From: JAGOUU01 sp964609155
GTDB taxonomy: Bacteria > Pseudomonadota > Gammaproteobacteria > JAGOUU01
NCBI GenBank assembly: GCA_964609155.1
Contig: CAZSRF010000039.1
Span: 1 to 17,850, forward strand
Direction: 5' to 3'
Length of the DNA stretch: 17,850 nucleotides
Shown: in pieces, positions 6,583 to 14,341 of the stretch
Position numbering within the stretch: the stretch's first letter is position 1
Layout of the letters: every line of letters starts with the position of its first letter
Program-made: the position numbers and the translations under genes
Notes under the pieces: generated by a model
What the model was told of the DNA's origin: nothing
Databases searched by the model: none
The model's input: only the letters and a program-made list of their open reading frames with translations

Positions 6583-8379
6583 TTACTCTTTATTTTGTTG
6601 TTCATTCCAATATTCATATTGTAATTGATTTCTTAAGTAAATAGCAGGGTTATCTGGTATTTTATCTAGCCATTTTTTTGTATCTTTTTGCTTTTGTTCT
6701 TTGACTAATTGATTTTCAGTGTTTTGTTGTTGTCCTGGTTGTTTATTATCAGAAAAAGAATTGTTTTCAGCTGTTTGTTGGGGGGTAGAGTTTGAGTTAT
6801 GATTGTTTTTAGGTTTATTGGCTAATTGATTAGATGATTGTTTAGAATTTTTTTGATCACTTTGCTTGTTATGATCAGATTGCCGTTCGTTTTGTTGCGA
6901 TTGTTCAGACTTATTTTGCGTATTTTGATTATCTTTATTATCGCCAGAATCTTGACTGGTTTTTTTTTGTGAATTATTTTGTGAGTCTTTAGTTTTTCTG
7001 GAATTCTGATATTTTTCTAATAAAGATTTATTAAAACTTGCGTCTTTATTATTGGGGTCTAGCCGTAAAACTTTTTCATAATTAGCTATAGCTTCAGAAG
7101 TTTTGCCTTGTTTAGCTAATGCATTAGCGTAATTGTAAAGATTAATTGGGTCATGACTATTCGATAATAAAATTTCAGAATTATGGTAATCTTGTTTATT
7201 ATATGCCGCAATAGCTTTCCAGTTTTTATTAGTAAAAATATCTGGGTCTATATTATTAGCTTTATCATGATCGGTTTTAATCTGTTGTGAGATTATTTGT
7301 TGTTTATTATACCATAGAGCACTAAATAAGTTATTTTTAGCATAAAGTTGATTGCTGCCTGGTGCTAAAATAATAATTAAAAAAAACAAAATACTAATTG
7401 AATTTCTTGATTTTGAAAAATATAGTAGAATAAAAGGCAAAGTAAAGAGCAAAACCCATGGTCCCATATCATACCATACTTCAGTTTCAGTAATATTTTG
7501 ATCTTGCTCGTAATATTGTTTATAGATACTTTTACTATGGGTGATAATTTGTTTGATATCGCCATCATCATTAGTTAATTGCTGATATGAGCCTTTGCTT
7601 AATAAAGCTAGCTCTTTTAAGCTGTCTGCTGATTTATTTGAAGATTTATTAAAATTTATAATATTAATTGGTACTTGAGAGTCACCAAGTTTTTTTGATA
7701 CCAGTAGGCTTTGACTATTAGCATCACTATCTGTTAATAGAATAATGCTAGATTTTTTTAGTCTTAAATTACTAATAATTTTCAAAGCTCTGGCTAGTCC
7801 AGTATCTACATTGTCACCTTGCGTGGGCATTATCAAGGGGTCAATGCTTGGGAGAATGTGAGCGATAGTCTTCTTGTCATTAGTTAACGGGATTAAATCA
7901 AAAGCATTTTTATTGTAGACTATTAACGCCAGCTGATCATCATGAAGATAATTTAAAAAATCATTAATTTTGTATTTTGCTCTTTGTAGCCTAGATGGTG
8001 TTACATCTGTTTTTTGCATCGACTCAGCAAGGCTTAGTATGATTATCCAAGAGTTTTTATTTTTATAAACAGGAATATCTTTTCTGATCCATGATGGACC
8101 AGACAAGGCAATTATAAATAGAGTGCCAATAAGAAAAGTTAAAAAATTAAAATTTTTGTTTAATTGAGTATTGTTTATATAAAGTGTACTGAGAATAGAT
8201 TTATTGCATACTTGTGCCCAGCTTGAGGTATCTGATAAATTATTTTGATGATTTTTTTTTAAGATTTTTAAGAGAAATTTAATAAGAAAAATAATAAAAA
8301 AGGCTAAAAATAACCAAAGATAGCCTGGGCGTATGAAGTGAAAGTTGTTGATAATAGTTGTTATCTCATTGTTATGCAT
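6583..8379 (-). CDS. batB: BatB-like vWA protein with TPR and Q/N-rich tail
   Basis: Inner-membrane von Willebrand A protein with C-terminal TPRs. From ATG 8379 (598 residues): transmembrane helices at about 20-39 and 79-95, a vWA domain from about 110, further hydrophobic segments after it, then TPR-like helices (NYANALAKQGKTSEAIANYE), a long Q/N/K/S-rich stretch and a conserved tail KWLDKIPDNPAIYLRNQLQY typical of this family. Odd point: the first metal-site motif, normally DxSxS, reads SLAES at 116-120, losing the aspartate and one serine, although LLTDSD further on is kept. The neighbouring BatA has the intact motif. An upstream TTG start at 8427 would overlap batA; I prefer the ATG, though neither has a clear ribosome site. 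Confidence 0.85.
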   Translation of the reverse strand: MHNNEITTIINNFHFIRPGYLWLFLAFFIIFLIKFLLKILKKNHQNNLSDTSSWAQVCNKSILSTLYINNTQLNKNFNFLTFLIGTLFIIALSGPSWIRKDIPVYKNKNSWIIILSLAESMQKTDVTPSRLQRAKYKINDFLNYLHDDQLALIVYNKNAFDLIPLTNDKKTIAHILPSIDPLIMPTQGDNVDTGLARALKIISNLRLKKSSIILLTDSDANSQSLLVSKKLGDSQVPINIINFNKSSNKSADSLKELALLSKGSYQQLTNDDGDIKQIITHSKSIYKQYYEQDQNITETEVWYDMGPWVLLFTLPFILLYFSKSRNSISILFFLIIILAPGSNQLYAKNNLFSALWYNKQQIISQQIKTDHDKANNIDPDIFTNKNWKAIAAYNKQDYHNSEILLSNSHDPINLYNYANALAKQGKTSEAIANYEKVLRLDPNNKDASFNKSLLEKYQNSRKTKDSQNNSQKKTSQDSGDNKDNQNTQNKSEQSQQNERQSDHNKQSDQKNSKQSSNQLANKPKNNHNSNSTPQQTAENNSFSDNKQPGQQQNTENQLVKEQKQKDTKKWLDKIPDNPAIYLRNQLQYEYWNEQQNKE

Positions 8380-8398
8380 AGGAAATGGCTTTTGAAAA

Positions 8399-9373
8399 TT
8401 AGAAAAAAAGTAATATAATAATACCAAGCGCTACAAGAAGTGGGTAAATAAAATATTCTGATTCTGGGCGTAATGTTTTATTTTCATCGCTAGTTGGCTC
8501 AAGGTTATTAATTTCGCTGTATATATTAGATAGGGCTTGTTTGTTGCCAGCATGGAAGTACTGGCCGTCAGTAAGGCGAGCTATTTCTTTTAATTGTTTT
8601 TCATCTAGACTCAGACCGGTTAAAATATCAAGTGGATTGTCGCTGGTTTGACCAATTCCAATAGTGTAGATTTTTATTTTGTGTTCAGCTGCAATTTTTG
8701 CTCCTTCTATAGGGTCCACGTCACCACTTGTGTTACTGCCATCGGATAATAAAATAATAAATCTAGTTTCAGTATTTTCTGGTTGATCTTTACCTGATTC
8801 AAGTCTTTTGACAGCCAAGCCAATGGCATCTCCGATAGCTGTCTTTTGGCCAGCAAAGCCTATTTGAGTTTTTTCTAAAAAATTATGCAAAGAGTCTTGA
8901 TCTAGAGTTAAGGGTGAGCTTACGAAGGCTAATGAACCAAAAAAGATTAAACCAATTCTATCTGATTTTCGACTAGCTAAGAATTTATGTCCAATTTGTT
9001 TTACTACATCTAGTCGTGTTGCAGACGTGCCTGAGCCCATGTCGTCTGCCTGCATGCTACCGGAAATATCAATAGCAAGGATGATATCATGGGTGGGGAT
9101 TTGTAAATTGATTGGTGAGTCAATCCATATGGGTCTCATAATAGCTAGAATAAAACTTAACCATAATAGTAATTTTAAAAAAATTTTAATGCTCCATTTT
9201 TTTTCGGTATTAAAAACATTAGGTTTAACATGCTGTATTAGATCATCATAAAATGGTAGTATCAAGCCATTGGGTGAAGAGATAAATTTTTTACTTTTTT
9301 TATAAAAAAAGTATTTAATTAATAAAGGTAATGGTAGCAGTATTATCAAGAAAGGCCATTGAAATTTTAACAT
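8399..9373 (-). CDS. batA: BatA family vWA membrane protein
   Basis: A 324-residue inner-membrane protein with helices at about 5-22 and 62-82 and a C-terminal helix at about 307-324, enclosing a vWA domain. The metal-ion site is intact: DISGS at 102-106, with LLSDGSNTSGD later in the fold. The family acts with MoxR ATPases; in Francisella and Bacteroides these loci are linked to stress resistance or aerotolerance. It sits two bases after the DUF4381 gene and 19 bp before batB, inside one operon. Confidence 0.92.
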   Translation of the reverse strand: MLKFQWPFLIILLPLPLLIKYFFYKKSKKFISSPNGLILPFYDDLIQHVKPNVFNTEKKWSIKIFLKLLLWLSFILAIMRPIWIDSPINLQIPTHDIILAIDISGSMQADDMGSGTSATRLDVVKQIGHKFLASRKSDRIGLIFFGSLAFVSSPLTLDQDSLHNFLEKTQIGFAGQKTAIGDAIGLAVKRLESGKDQPENTETRFIILLSDGSNTSGDVDPIEGAKIAAEHKIKIYTIGIGQTSDNPLDILTGLSLDEKQLKEIARLTDGQYFHAGNKQALSNIYSEINNLEPTSDENKTLRPESEYFIYPLLVALGIIILLFF

Positions 9374-9375
9374 GA

Positions 9376-9981
9376 TTATCTAAATATTTTTTTTATCCAT
9401 TGTTCAGTTAAAGCTATTAGTTTTACTATGTTATTCTGTAAATCTTGGTCGGAAAAAAAAATATTTTGATAAGCTAAGTTTAATATTTGTCCTTCATCTT
9501 GAGTAAATAAATTGGTTTTTCCTGTCGAGTTTAAAAAGACTAACCAGTCATTTCCTGATAAACTTTCAATGTTAATATTATTATGTTGGTTCTTTTTTTT
9601 ATTAGAATAATGAGAATTATTAGAAAATTGTAATATGGCACATTTCTTTAAAAGAATATTTATTTTTTGGATTGTAATTAACTCATGAGAGATCTTATTG
9701 TTAGTATTAATATTATTAGTATCAATGGTACCAATATAATAAGTTTTAATTTCTTTAAGTTGCTTTAACGCAAGTTTTACTGGTTTTAATTGGTAGCTAA
9801 GATAAATCTTCTTTATTAATGCTTTGATAAGAGCTCCAAATGTGATGGTTACTAATAATAAAATTAATATAATAGCTGGAGCAGGTGGCCACCATAAGTT
9901 ATCTTCTGGGAAATGAAGGTATTTTAATTGATCTAAAGTATTTACCAGGTCTGGATCTGTATTAATCATGGTAACTGTCAT
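9376..9981 (-). CDS. DUF4381 membrane protein of the moxR-bat operon
   Basis: A 201-residue protein with one N-terminal transmembrane helix (about 35-57) preceded by the hallmark LHFPEDNLWWPPAPA (about 22-36), as in DUF4381 proteins of moxR-bat clusters. The rest is a cytoplasmic, asparagine-rich helical domain containing GNDWLVFLNSTGK, a segment typical of the family. It is translationally coupled to the preceding DUF58 gene by an ATGA overlap (9978-9981). Its precise function is unknown; from context it is a structural partner of BatA, BatB and BatD. Confidence 0.85.
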   Translation of the reverse strand: MTVTMINTDPDLVNTLDQLKYLHFPEDNLWWPPAPAIILILLLVTITFGALIKALIKKIYLSYQLKPVKLALKQLKEIKTYYIGTIDTNNINTNNKISHELITIQKINILLKKCAILQFSNNSHYSNKKKNQHNNINIESLSGNDWLVFLNSTGKTNLFTQDEGQILNLAYQNIFFSDQDLQNNIVKLIALTEQWIKKIFR

Positions 9982-10895
9982 TGTAATTGTTGTGCTAGAC
10001 TATAGGTCCAGTTTTGCTCGGAGATTATTTCAATCTTGTTTATATTTAACTTATTGATAATTTGAAAATAATTATAGAGTTTTTTATGAAAATAATTAAG
10101 CAGCAGATTTTGATTGCTTTTATTAATATTAAGAGTGCTGGCTTTATTCCCATTAGTTATATTATAAAAGCCACAAGGGATCTCAATTGTTTCTATAGGA
10201 TCTACAATCCGAATAAGATGTACTTTATTATAGTAATTTAATTGTTCAATTTTTTTTATTACTAGATCATGGATATTAAGAAAATCACTGATAATAAAAA
10301 TTCTATTATGTTTATTGTGTGAATTATTTGATTTTTCAAAAAGCTCTAAAGCATTATATAAATAGTCATGTCTGAAACTATTAAGATGCGTTTGTTGTTT
10401 ATGAGAAGTAAAGCTTTTAATAATTTGGTTAAATAGAATTAAAATATTGTTTTTTGATAATTTTGCTTTAGTAAACTCTGTACAGTTATCAGAAAAGATT
10501 ACTCCACCAATGTTGTTTTGTTCGTTGTAACCAAGCCAAGCTAATATGGCAGCAATTTTTGCTGCTATGACAGATTTTAAAGCAAATCTTGTGCCAAAAT
10601 GCATGCTGTTGCTTAAATCAAGGATGATATAATTGTTTTCGCCTTTTTCTTCGTGGTAAAGTTTAGTATATGTTTTATCATGTCTTGCTGATAATCGCCA
10701 ATCTATGTGTCTTACATCATCGCCAGGTTGGTAAATACGGGATTCAGCGTATTCCATGCCACGACCAAATGCTCTTGTAAGATTATTTGCAGTCAACGAA
10801 GAAGACTTTTTATTAAGACTTAACTTTAATTTTTTTGCAATGAACTGTGCTGATAGCAGGTCTTCCATAGTGACTGTACAAGCAGCGTCGGTCAT
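9978..10895 (-). CDS. DUF58 protein (vWA-like)
   Basis: A 305-residue cytoplasmic protein with the DUF58 signature GRGMEYAESRIYQPGDDVRH at about 45-64 followed by IDWRLSARHDKTYTKLYHEE. A vWA-like segment ILDLSNSM at 91-98 keeps a DxSxS-type metal site. DUF58 proteins are near-constant partners of MoxR ATPases and are assumed to be their substrate or adaptor. The gene starts two bases after moxR and its stop overlaps the DUF4381 start, so all three are likely co-translated. The second half is asparagine- and lysine-rich, in line with the base composition. Confidence 0.92.
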   Translation of the reverse strand: MTDAACTVTMEDLLSAQFIAKKLKLSLNKKSSSLTANNLTRAFGRGMEYAESRIYQPGDDVRHIDWRLSARHDKTYTKLYHEEKGENNYIILDLSNSMHFGTRFALKSVIAAKIAAILAWLGYNEQNNIGGVIFSDNCTEFTKAKLSKNNILILFNQIIKSFTSHKQQTHLNSFRHDYLYNALELFEKSNNSHNKHNRIFIISDFLNIHDLVIKKIEQLNYYNKVHLIRIVDPIETIEIPCGFYNITNGNKASTLNINKSNQNLLLNYFHKKLYNYFQIINKLNINKIEIISEQNWTYSLAQQLQ

Positions 10896-10897
10896 AA

Positions 10898-11932
10898 CTA
10901 TGGTACCGGAACTTTATGCAGAATATTAGCAATGCAATCATCTTTACTTACTTGTTCTGCTTCAGCTAAGTAAGTTAGTATAAGACGGTGTCTTAGGATA
11001 TCAGGCGCCATGGTTTTGATATCTTCTGGAATAACATAATCACGGTTATTGAGCCAAGCTACGGCCCTAGAAGTTCTAGCTAAAGCTATAGTGGCTCTAG
11101 GACTAGCGCCATATTGGATAAATCTTTCACCACCAGTATATTTTTTCTCATCACGTGTGGCCAGAACCAAATGAATTATATAGTCTTCTAGTGGGTCACT
11201 AATATGGATATCCAGAACTTGCTTCCTAGCCTCTAGGATTTGCTCTATAGATAAGATTTGCCTAATATCTGGAAAACTTTGAATGGATTGCTTGGTCTCC
11301 TGTTGGACACATTTTAAAATTTCTTTTTCTGTATTAATACAAGGATATTTTATATTAACATGCAACAAAAACCTGTCTAATTGTGCTTCTGGTAGTTGAT
11401 ATGTACCATGTTGTTCTATGGGGTTTTGAGTAGCCATGACCAAAAATAAATTAGGTAAGGGGTATGTTTTTCTACCAATGGTAACTTGTCTTTCTCCCAT
11501 AGCTTCTAATAGTGCTGATTGTGCCTTAGCAGGAGCTCTATTTATTTCATCAGCTAGGATTAAGTTATTAAAAATAGGGCCATGTTCAAAGCTAAATTCC
11601 CCAGATTGAGGACGGTAGATCTCTGTTCCTGTTATATCTGTTGGAAGTAAATCTGGCGTAAATTGAATTCGTTGAAAGCTTGTATTGATATATTGGCTGA
11701 GTGTTTTGATCGCTTTAGTTTTTGCTAATCCAGGAGCTCCTTCTACTAACAGGTGTCCATCAGCCAATAAAGCTACAACTAACTTAGTGAGTAACTCATC
11801 CTGTCCAATAATATGTTGAGATAAATTAGTCTTTAGGTTCAAAAAACGATCTACTAATTCAAAATCTGCGTCACTGTTTGATTTTTTCGATCGTGGTTTA
11901 GATGAATTAGATAAATTACTAGTCTCAGTCAT
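10898..11932 (-). CDS. moxR: MoxR family AAA+ ATPase
   Basis: First gene of the moxR-bat operon; a chaperone-like AAA+ ATPase proposed to load cofactors or assemble complexes with vWA proteins. From ATG 11932 (344 residues): Walker A GAPGLAKT at 65-72, Walker B LILADE at 124-129 followed by the MoxR helix INRAPAKAQSALLEAMGERQ, sensor 1 in ATQNPIEQHGTYQLPEAQ at 167-184, and LDRF with the arginine finger at 185-188. ATG 11932 gives the expected N-terminus; a TTG at 11971 would add 13 residues and seems less likely. No strong ribosome site precedes it. It follows dksA on the same strand by 93 bp, so read-through from dksA is possible. Confidence 0.95.
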   Translation of the reverse strand: MTETSNLSNSSKPRSKKSNSDADFELVDRFLNLKTNLSQHIIGQDELLTKLVVALLADGHLLVEGAPGLAKTKAIKTLSQYINTSFQRIQFTPDLLPTDITGTEIYRPQSGEFSFEHGPIFNNLILADEINRAPAKAQSALLEAMGERQVTIGRKTYPLPNLFLVMATQNPIEQHGTYQLPEAQLDRFLLHVNIKYPCINTEKEILKCVQQETKQSIQSFPDIRQILSIEQILEARKQVLDIHISDPLEDYIIHLVLATRDEKKYTGGERFIQYGASPRATIALARTSRAVAWLNNRDYVIPEDIKTMAPDILRHRLILTYLAEAEQVSKDDCIANILHKVPVP

Positions 11933-12025
11933 GGTTTGTTGTATATATCTTAATTTTAATCCTAATCTCAATCCTAATCACTTACAGAGCGAACAAGTTA
12001 TATTTATTCTGTTCTGACTTTATAG

Positions 12026-12478
12026 TCACTCTGTACGATGTTTTTCTCTAATCTCATCTAGTGTTTTACATTCTATACACATTGTGGCTGTAGGTCTTGC
12101 TTCAAGTCTACGGATACCAATTTCTATACCACATTCTTCGCAATAGCCATAGTCTTTAGATTCAATTTTGGCAATCGTGCTTTCAATTTTATCCATTAAT
12201 CGTCTTTCACGATCTCGTGTTCTTAGTTCTAAACTAAACTCTTCTTCTTGTGTAGCGCGATCTGCTGGGTCGGCAGCATTATGTGTTTCATCCTGCATGT
12301 GATGCACAGTACGATCCACTTCTTCCATGAGTTTTTGTTTCCAGTTTTTAAGAATTTTTTTGAAATGATCAAGTTGTTTGTCATTCATGTACTCTTCATT
12401 AGGTTGTTCTTTGTAGGCAACAAATCCTTGACTAGATAAATTCAATTCAGGTTTGGCTGCATTATTTCCATTGGACAT
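12026..12478 (-). CDS. dksA: RNA polymerase-binding transcription factor DksA
   Basis: Acts with ppGpp in the secondary channel of RNA polymerase to reset transcription during starvation. From ATG 12478 the protein has 150 residues, matching the roughly 151 of E. coli DksA. The coiled-coil tip motif DPADRA (70-75) keeps the two aspartates and alanine that define working DksA. The zinc finger uses C113, C116, C134 and C137 (CEEC and CIEC). The chosen start has AGGAG eight bases upstream on the minus strand; a longer reading from 12553 would add residues unlike DksA. The sfsA homologue next door recalls the sfsA-dksA neighbourhood of enterobacteria, though here the two genes are divergent. Confidence 0.97.
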   Translation of the reverse strand: MSNGNNAAKPELNLSSQGFVAYKEQPNEEYMNDKQLDHFKKILKNWKQKLMEEVDRTVHHMQDETHNAADPADRATQEEEFSLELRTRDRERRLMDKIESTIAKIESKDYGYCEECGIEIGIRRLEARPTATMCIECKTLDEIREKHRTE

Positions 12479-12536
12479 GCATGTTCTCCTAGTTTTAAAA
12501 ACATACGGTGTGAATATTTGTATTTTATAACATAAC

Positions 12537-12560
12537 ATTATACAGAATTGCAATTCTATA
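12537..12560 (-). promoter_or_regulatory. Putative dksA -10 box abutting a palindromic operator
   Basis: On the minus strand a perfect TATAAT lies at 12537-12542, about 59 bp before the dksA ATG. Immediately upstream of it (12544-12557) is a perfect 14-bp palindrome, AGAATTGCAATTCT, which extends to 20 bp (12541-12560) with one mismatched pair. It occupies the spacer where a repressor would block polymerase, and no good -35 is seen. The promoter and operator roles are inferred. Confidence 0.45.
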
Positions 12561-12698
12561 GAGCTATTTTGGGAGCTATTTTTATTTTAATTATCAGTAA
12601 GATATTTACTATGAATGAAGATTGATTATTGCTCTAAAGTAACCAATAATTAGTGTAGTAAATAACAAATATGGGTGTGCCCAATATTAGGAATATTT

Positions 12699-13436
12699 AT
12701 GAGGTTTATGAATGCGTTGCAATGTGCTGTTTTTTTGCGTAGAAAATCTCAAAGTATCATAGAGGCAGATTATAACGCTACAAAAATTAATATATTTTGT
12801 CCTAATTCCAGCAGATTAGAAAATTGTGCTGTATTAGGCAGTCGTATTTGGTACTCTCCTCCAGTTTATGTCCCTTGCTATGTCCCCCCCATTTGGCAAT
12901 TACTAGAGGTAGATTTAGGGCAGTTGGTATTAGTTAATGACAAGTTATGTTCATATTTATTTATAGAAGGTCTCAGTACGACAGAGATCAGACTTGATAA
13001 AAAAGTTATTCATGATCTTGTGGTGGAACAAGATGCGACTTTATTTAAAGACTATAGTTACGATTTTAGAGTTCAAGATGTAAAAAATGATATTAATTAT
13101 TACGTAAATATCACAGGTAGTTCTTACAATATCTATAATAAAGCCCAGGATGTGAGCTTAAACTTATTTCCAGAGCCTAATTACACAGATATGCGATCGG
13201 AGCTCTATGATTTAATTCATGCTAAGCAGTTAGGTTACAATGCTATTTTGTGTTGTTTTATATTAAATTCAGGGGTCGAAAAGCTATACTTAACTGATGT
13301 ATATGACAAACAATATGCTGACTTATTAAAAACAGCACTAAAAAATGGTGTAAAATTAATAGGTTACAGTATGTCAGTTCATGAGTCTGAAATTAAAATA
13401 GATCGAGCGATATCGATTGATGATTTGGAATTTTAA
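12699..13436 (+). CDS. sfsA: Divergent SfsA homologue lacking the nuclease-like motif
   Basis: A 245-residue homologue of SfsA, the sugar fermentation stimulation protein, which binds DNA and has an OB-like N-domain and a PD-(D/E)XK-like C-domain. Similarity is plain in the N-half: FCPNSSRLENCAVLGSRIWY (33-52) matches the HCPNTG...C..PG..VWYS block, WQLLEVD (66-72) the TWEL block and LVLVN (76-80) the following block. DKQYADLLKTALKNGVKLIGY (about 203-223) matches the C-terminal block. The centre has decayed: the family's IEVKSVTL is replaced by YVNITGSS (135-142), and the FPDAVT.RG.KHL block by FPEPNYTDMRSEL. ATG 12699 is preferred because AGGA lies six bases upstream; GTG 12675 is an alternative. 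The dksA neighbour supports the identity. Confidence 0.82.
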   Translation: MRFMNALQCAVFLRRKSQSIIEADYNATKINIFCPNSSRLENCAVLGSRIWYSPPVYVPCYVPPIWQLLEVDLGQLVLVNDKLCSYLFIEGLSTTEIRLDKKVIHDLVVEQDATLFKDYSYDFRVQDVKNDINYYVNITGSSYNIYNKAQDVSLNLFPEPNYTDMRSELYDLIHAKQLGYNAILCCFILNSGVEKLYLTDVYDKQYADLLKTALKNGVKLIGYSMSVHESEIKIDRAISIDDLEF

Positions 13437-13450
13437 CAGCATTTGTTTTT

Positions 13451-13478
13451 TTTACATTGTTTAAATATATGGTAAAAT
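13451..13478 (+). promoter_or_regulatory. Sigma-70 promoter for rubredoxin
   Basis: TTTACA (13451-13456) and TAAAAT (13473-13478), each five of six to consensus, are spaced by 16 bp. They lie in the gap after sfsA, with transcription expected near 13485 and about 43 nt of leader. The leader contains a 10-bp palindrome, TGATTAATCA, at 13499-13508. Confidence 0.55.
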
Positions 13479-13527
13479 CCTGGGTTTATCCTATTATTTG
13501 ATTAATCACTGTTGATTAGAGGCTAAG

Positions 13528-13719
13528 ATGTTTGAACGTGCTAATAAGAAGTATATATGTATGCTTTGCGGTTTAATTTATGATGAGCAAATGGGTTGGC
13601 CAGAGGATGGGATTGCCCCTGGAACACGCTGGGAAGATGTCCCCAAGAACTGGATCTGTCCAGATTGCGGAGCAGGCAAGGAAGACTTTGAAATGGTTCT
13701 TATGGATGAAGTCGGTTAA
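13528..13719 (+). CDS. Rubredoxin
   Basis: A 63-residue one-iron electron carrier. The Fe(Cys)4 site is complete: CMLCG near residue 12 and CPDCG near residue 45. Between them lie the family's usual Y-D...G.PEDGI.PGT.WEDVP..W segment and the aromatic residues packing the core. Length is slightly above the typical 54 through short extensions at each end. AGAGG at 13518-13522 is five bases from the ATG. It has its own promoter candidate. It ends 30 bp from the convergent hemJ; the redox partner is not evident from the window. Confidence 0.95.
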   Translation: MFERANKKYICMLCGLIYDEQMGWPEDGIAPGTRWEDVPKNWICPDCGAGKEDFEMVLMDEVG

Positions 13720-13749
13720 ACCTACTTTTGCCCATTGTAATCTAAAAAG

Positions 13750-14205
13750 CTAAAATGGTTTTATTACAGTTAAGATTACTATAATAAATAAGAAAATAGT
13801 GGGCACTTCATTATAGAATCTGTAAAACCTTTGAGAAAGGTTATTAGAGCCGTTAATAAAGTTATGAAGTAATTTCCCGCAATATAAATGATACAACCAG
13901 AGTAGTAACACTAATGTTATCTTTGCGTGCATCCATCCTGCGGTTTTGAATGTTAGTAACCCCATCACAGTGTATTTATAAAGCAGCAATAAGCCAAGTA
14001 CAGTTGTTAAAACTGCGCTAGGCATCATGATGTAATAATATAATTTATACTCCATGAGAGAAAAGCGATTATAGTCTTCATTTTTTGAAGAATCACGAGG
14101 GTTAATTTCGCAATGATAGACAAAAAGGCGTGGCAGGTAAAACAAACCGCTAAACCAAGCCACCAAAGCAATTATGTGAAAGGCTTTTATCCAGAGTATG
14201 TGCAT
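13750..14205 (-). CDS. hemJ: HemJ-type protoporphyrinogen IX oxidase
   Basis: Catalyses oxidation of protoporphyrinogen IX to protoporphyrin IX in heme synthesis, in the inner membrane. The 151-residue protein has four hydrophobic helices. It shows the HemJ (formerly UPF0093) signature: IKAFHIIALVAWFSGLFYLP (6-25) with H10, then RLFVYH (26-31), ME at 51-52, and WMHAKITLVL (91-100) with K95. H10 and K95 correspond to the conserved His and Lys thought to ligate heme or act in catalysis. Usual family length is about 140-150. It is transcribed alone, divergent from the DUF6776 gene and convergent with rubredoxin. No clear ribosome site. Confidence 0.92.
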   Translation of the reverse strand: MHILWIKAFHIIALVAWFSGLFYLPRLFVYHCEINPRDSSKNEDYNRFSLMEYKLYYYIMMPSAVLTTVLGLLLLYKYTVMGLLTFKTAGWMHAKITLVLLLWLYHLYCGKLLHNFINGSNNLSQRFYRFYNEVPTIFLFIIVILTVIKPF

Positions 14206-14230
14206 AATGCTAGAAGTAATAAATAATCAG

Positions 14231-14245
14231 ATGACTATAAGTCAT
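14231..14245. repeat. Small inverted repeat in hemJ/DUF6776 intergenic region
   Basis: A perfect 6-bp inverted repeat ATGACT-ATA-AGTCAT lies about 26 bp upstream of the hemJ ATG, between two divergent genes. It could be an operator for hemJ, but it is short and could be chance. Confidence 0.25.
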
Positions 14246-14341
14246 TTAATCTTTATAATCAATTTTATTTTGAATTTTGCGTATGCTATATATTACTATA
14301 TGTATATCGTATCTCTTTGACTTAATTGTATTGGAGAAAAG

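Noticed and set aside
12248..12439. Plus-strand frame antisense to dksA
   Set aside because: Lies fully within dksA, whose zinc finger and coiled-coil motifs are unambiguous.
13737..13797. Bidirectional terminator between rubredoxin and hemJ
   Set aside because: GTAATCT and AGATTAC can pair but are far apart and within the hemJ 3' end; no compact GC-rich stem with T run.
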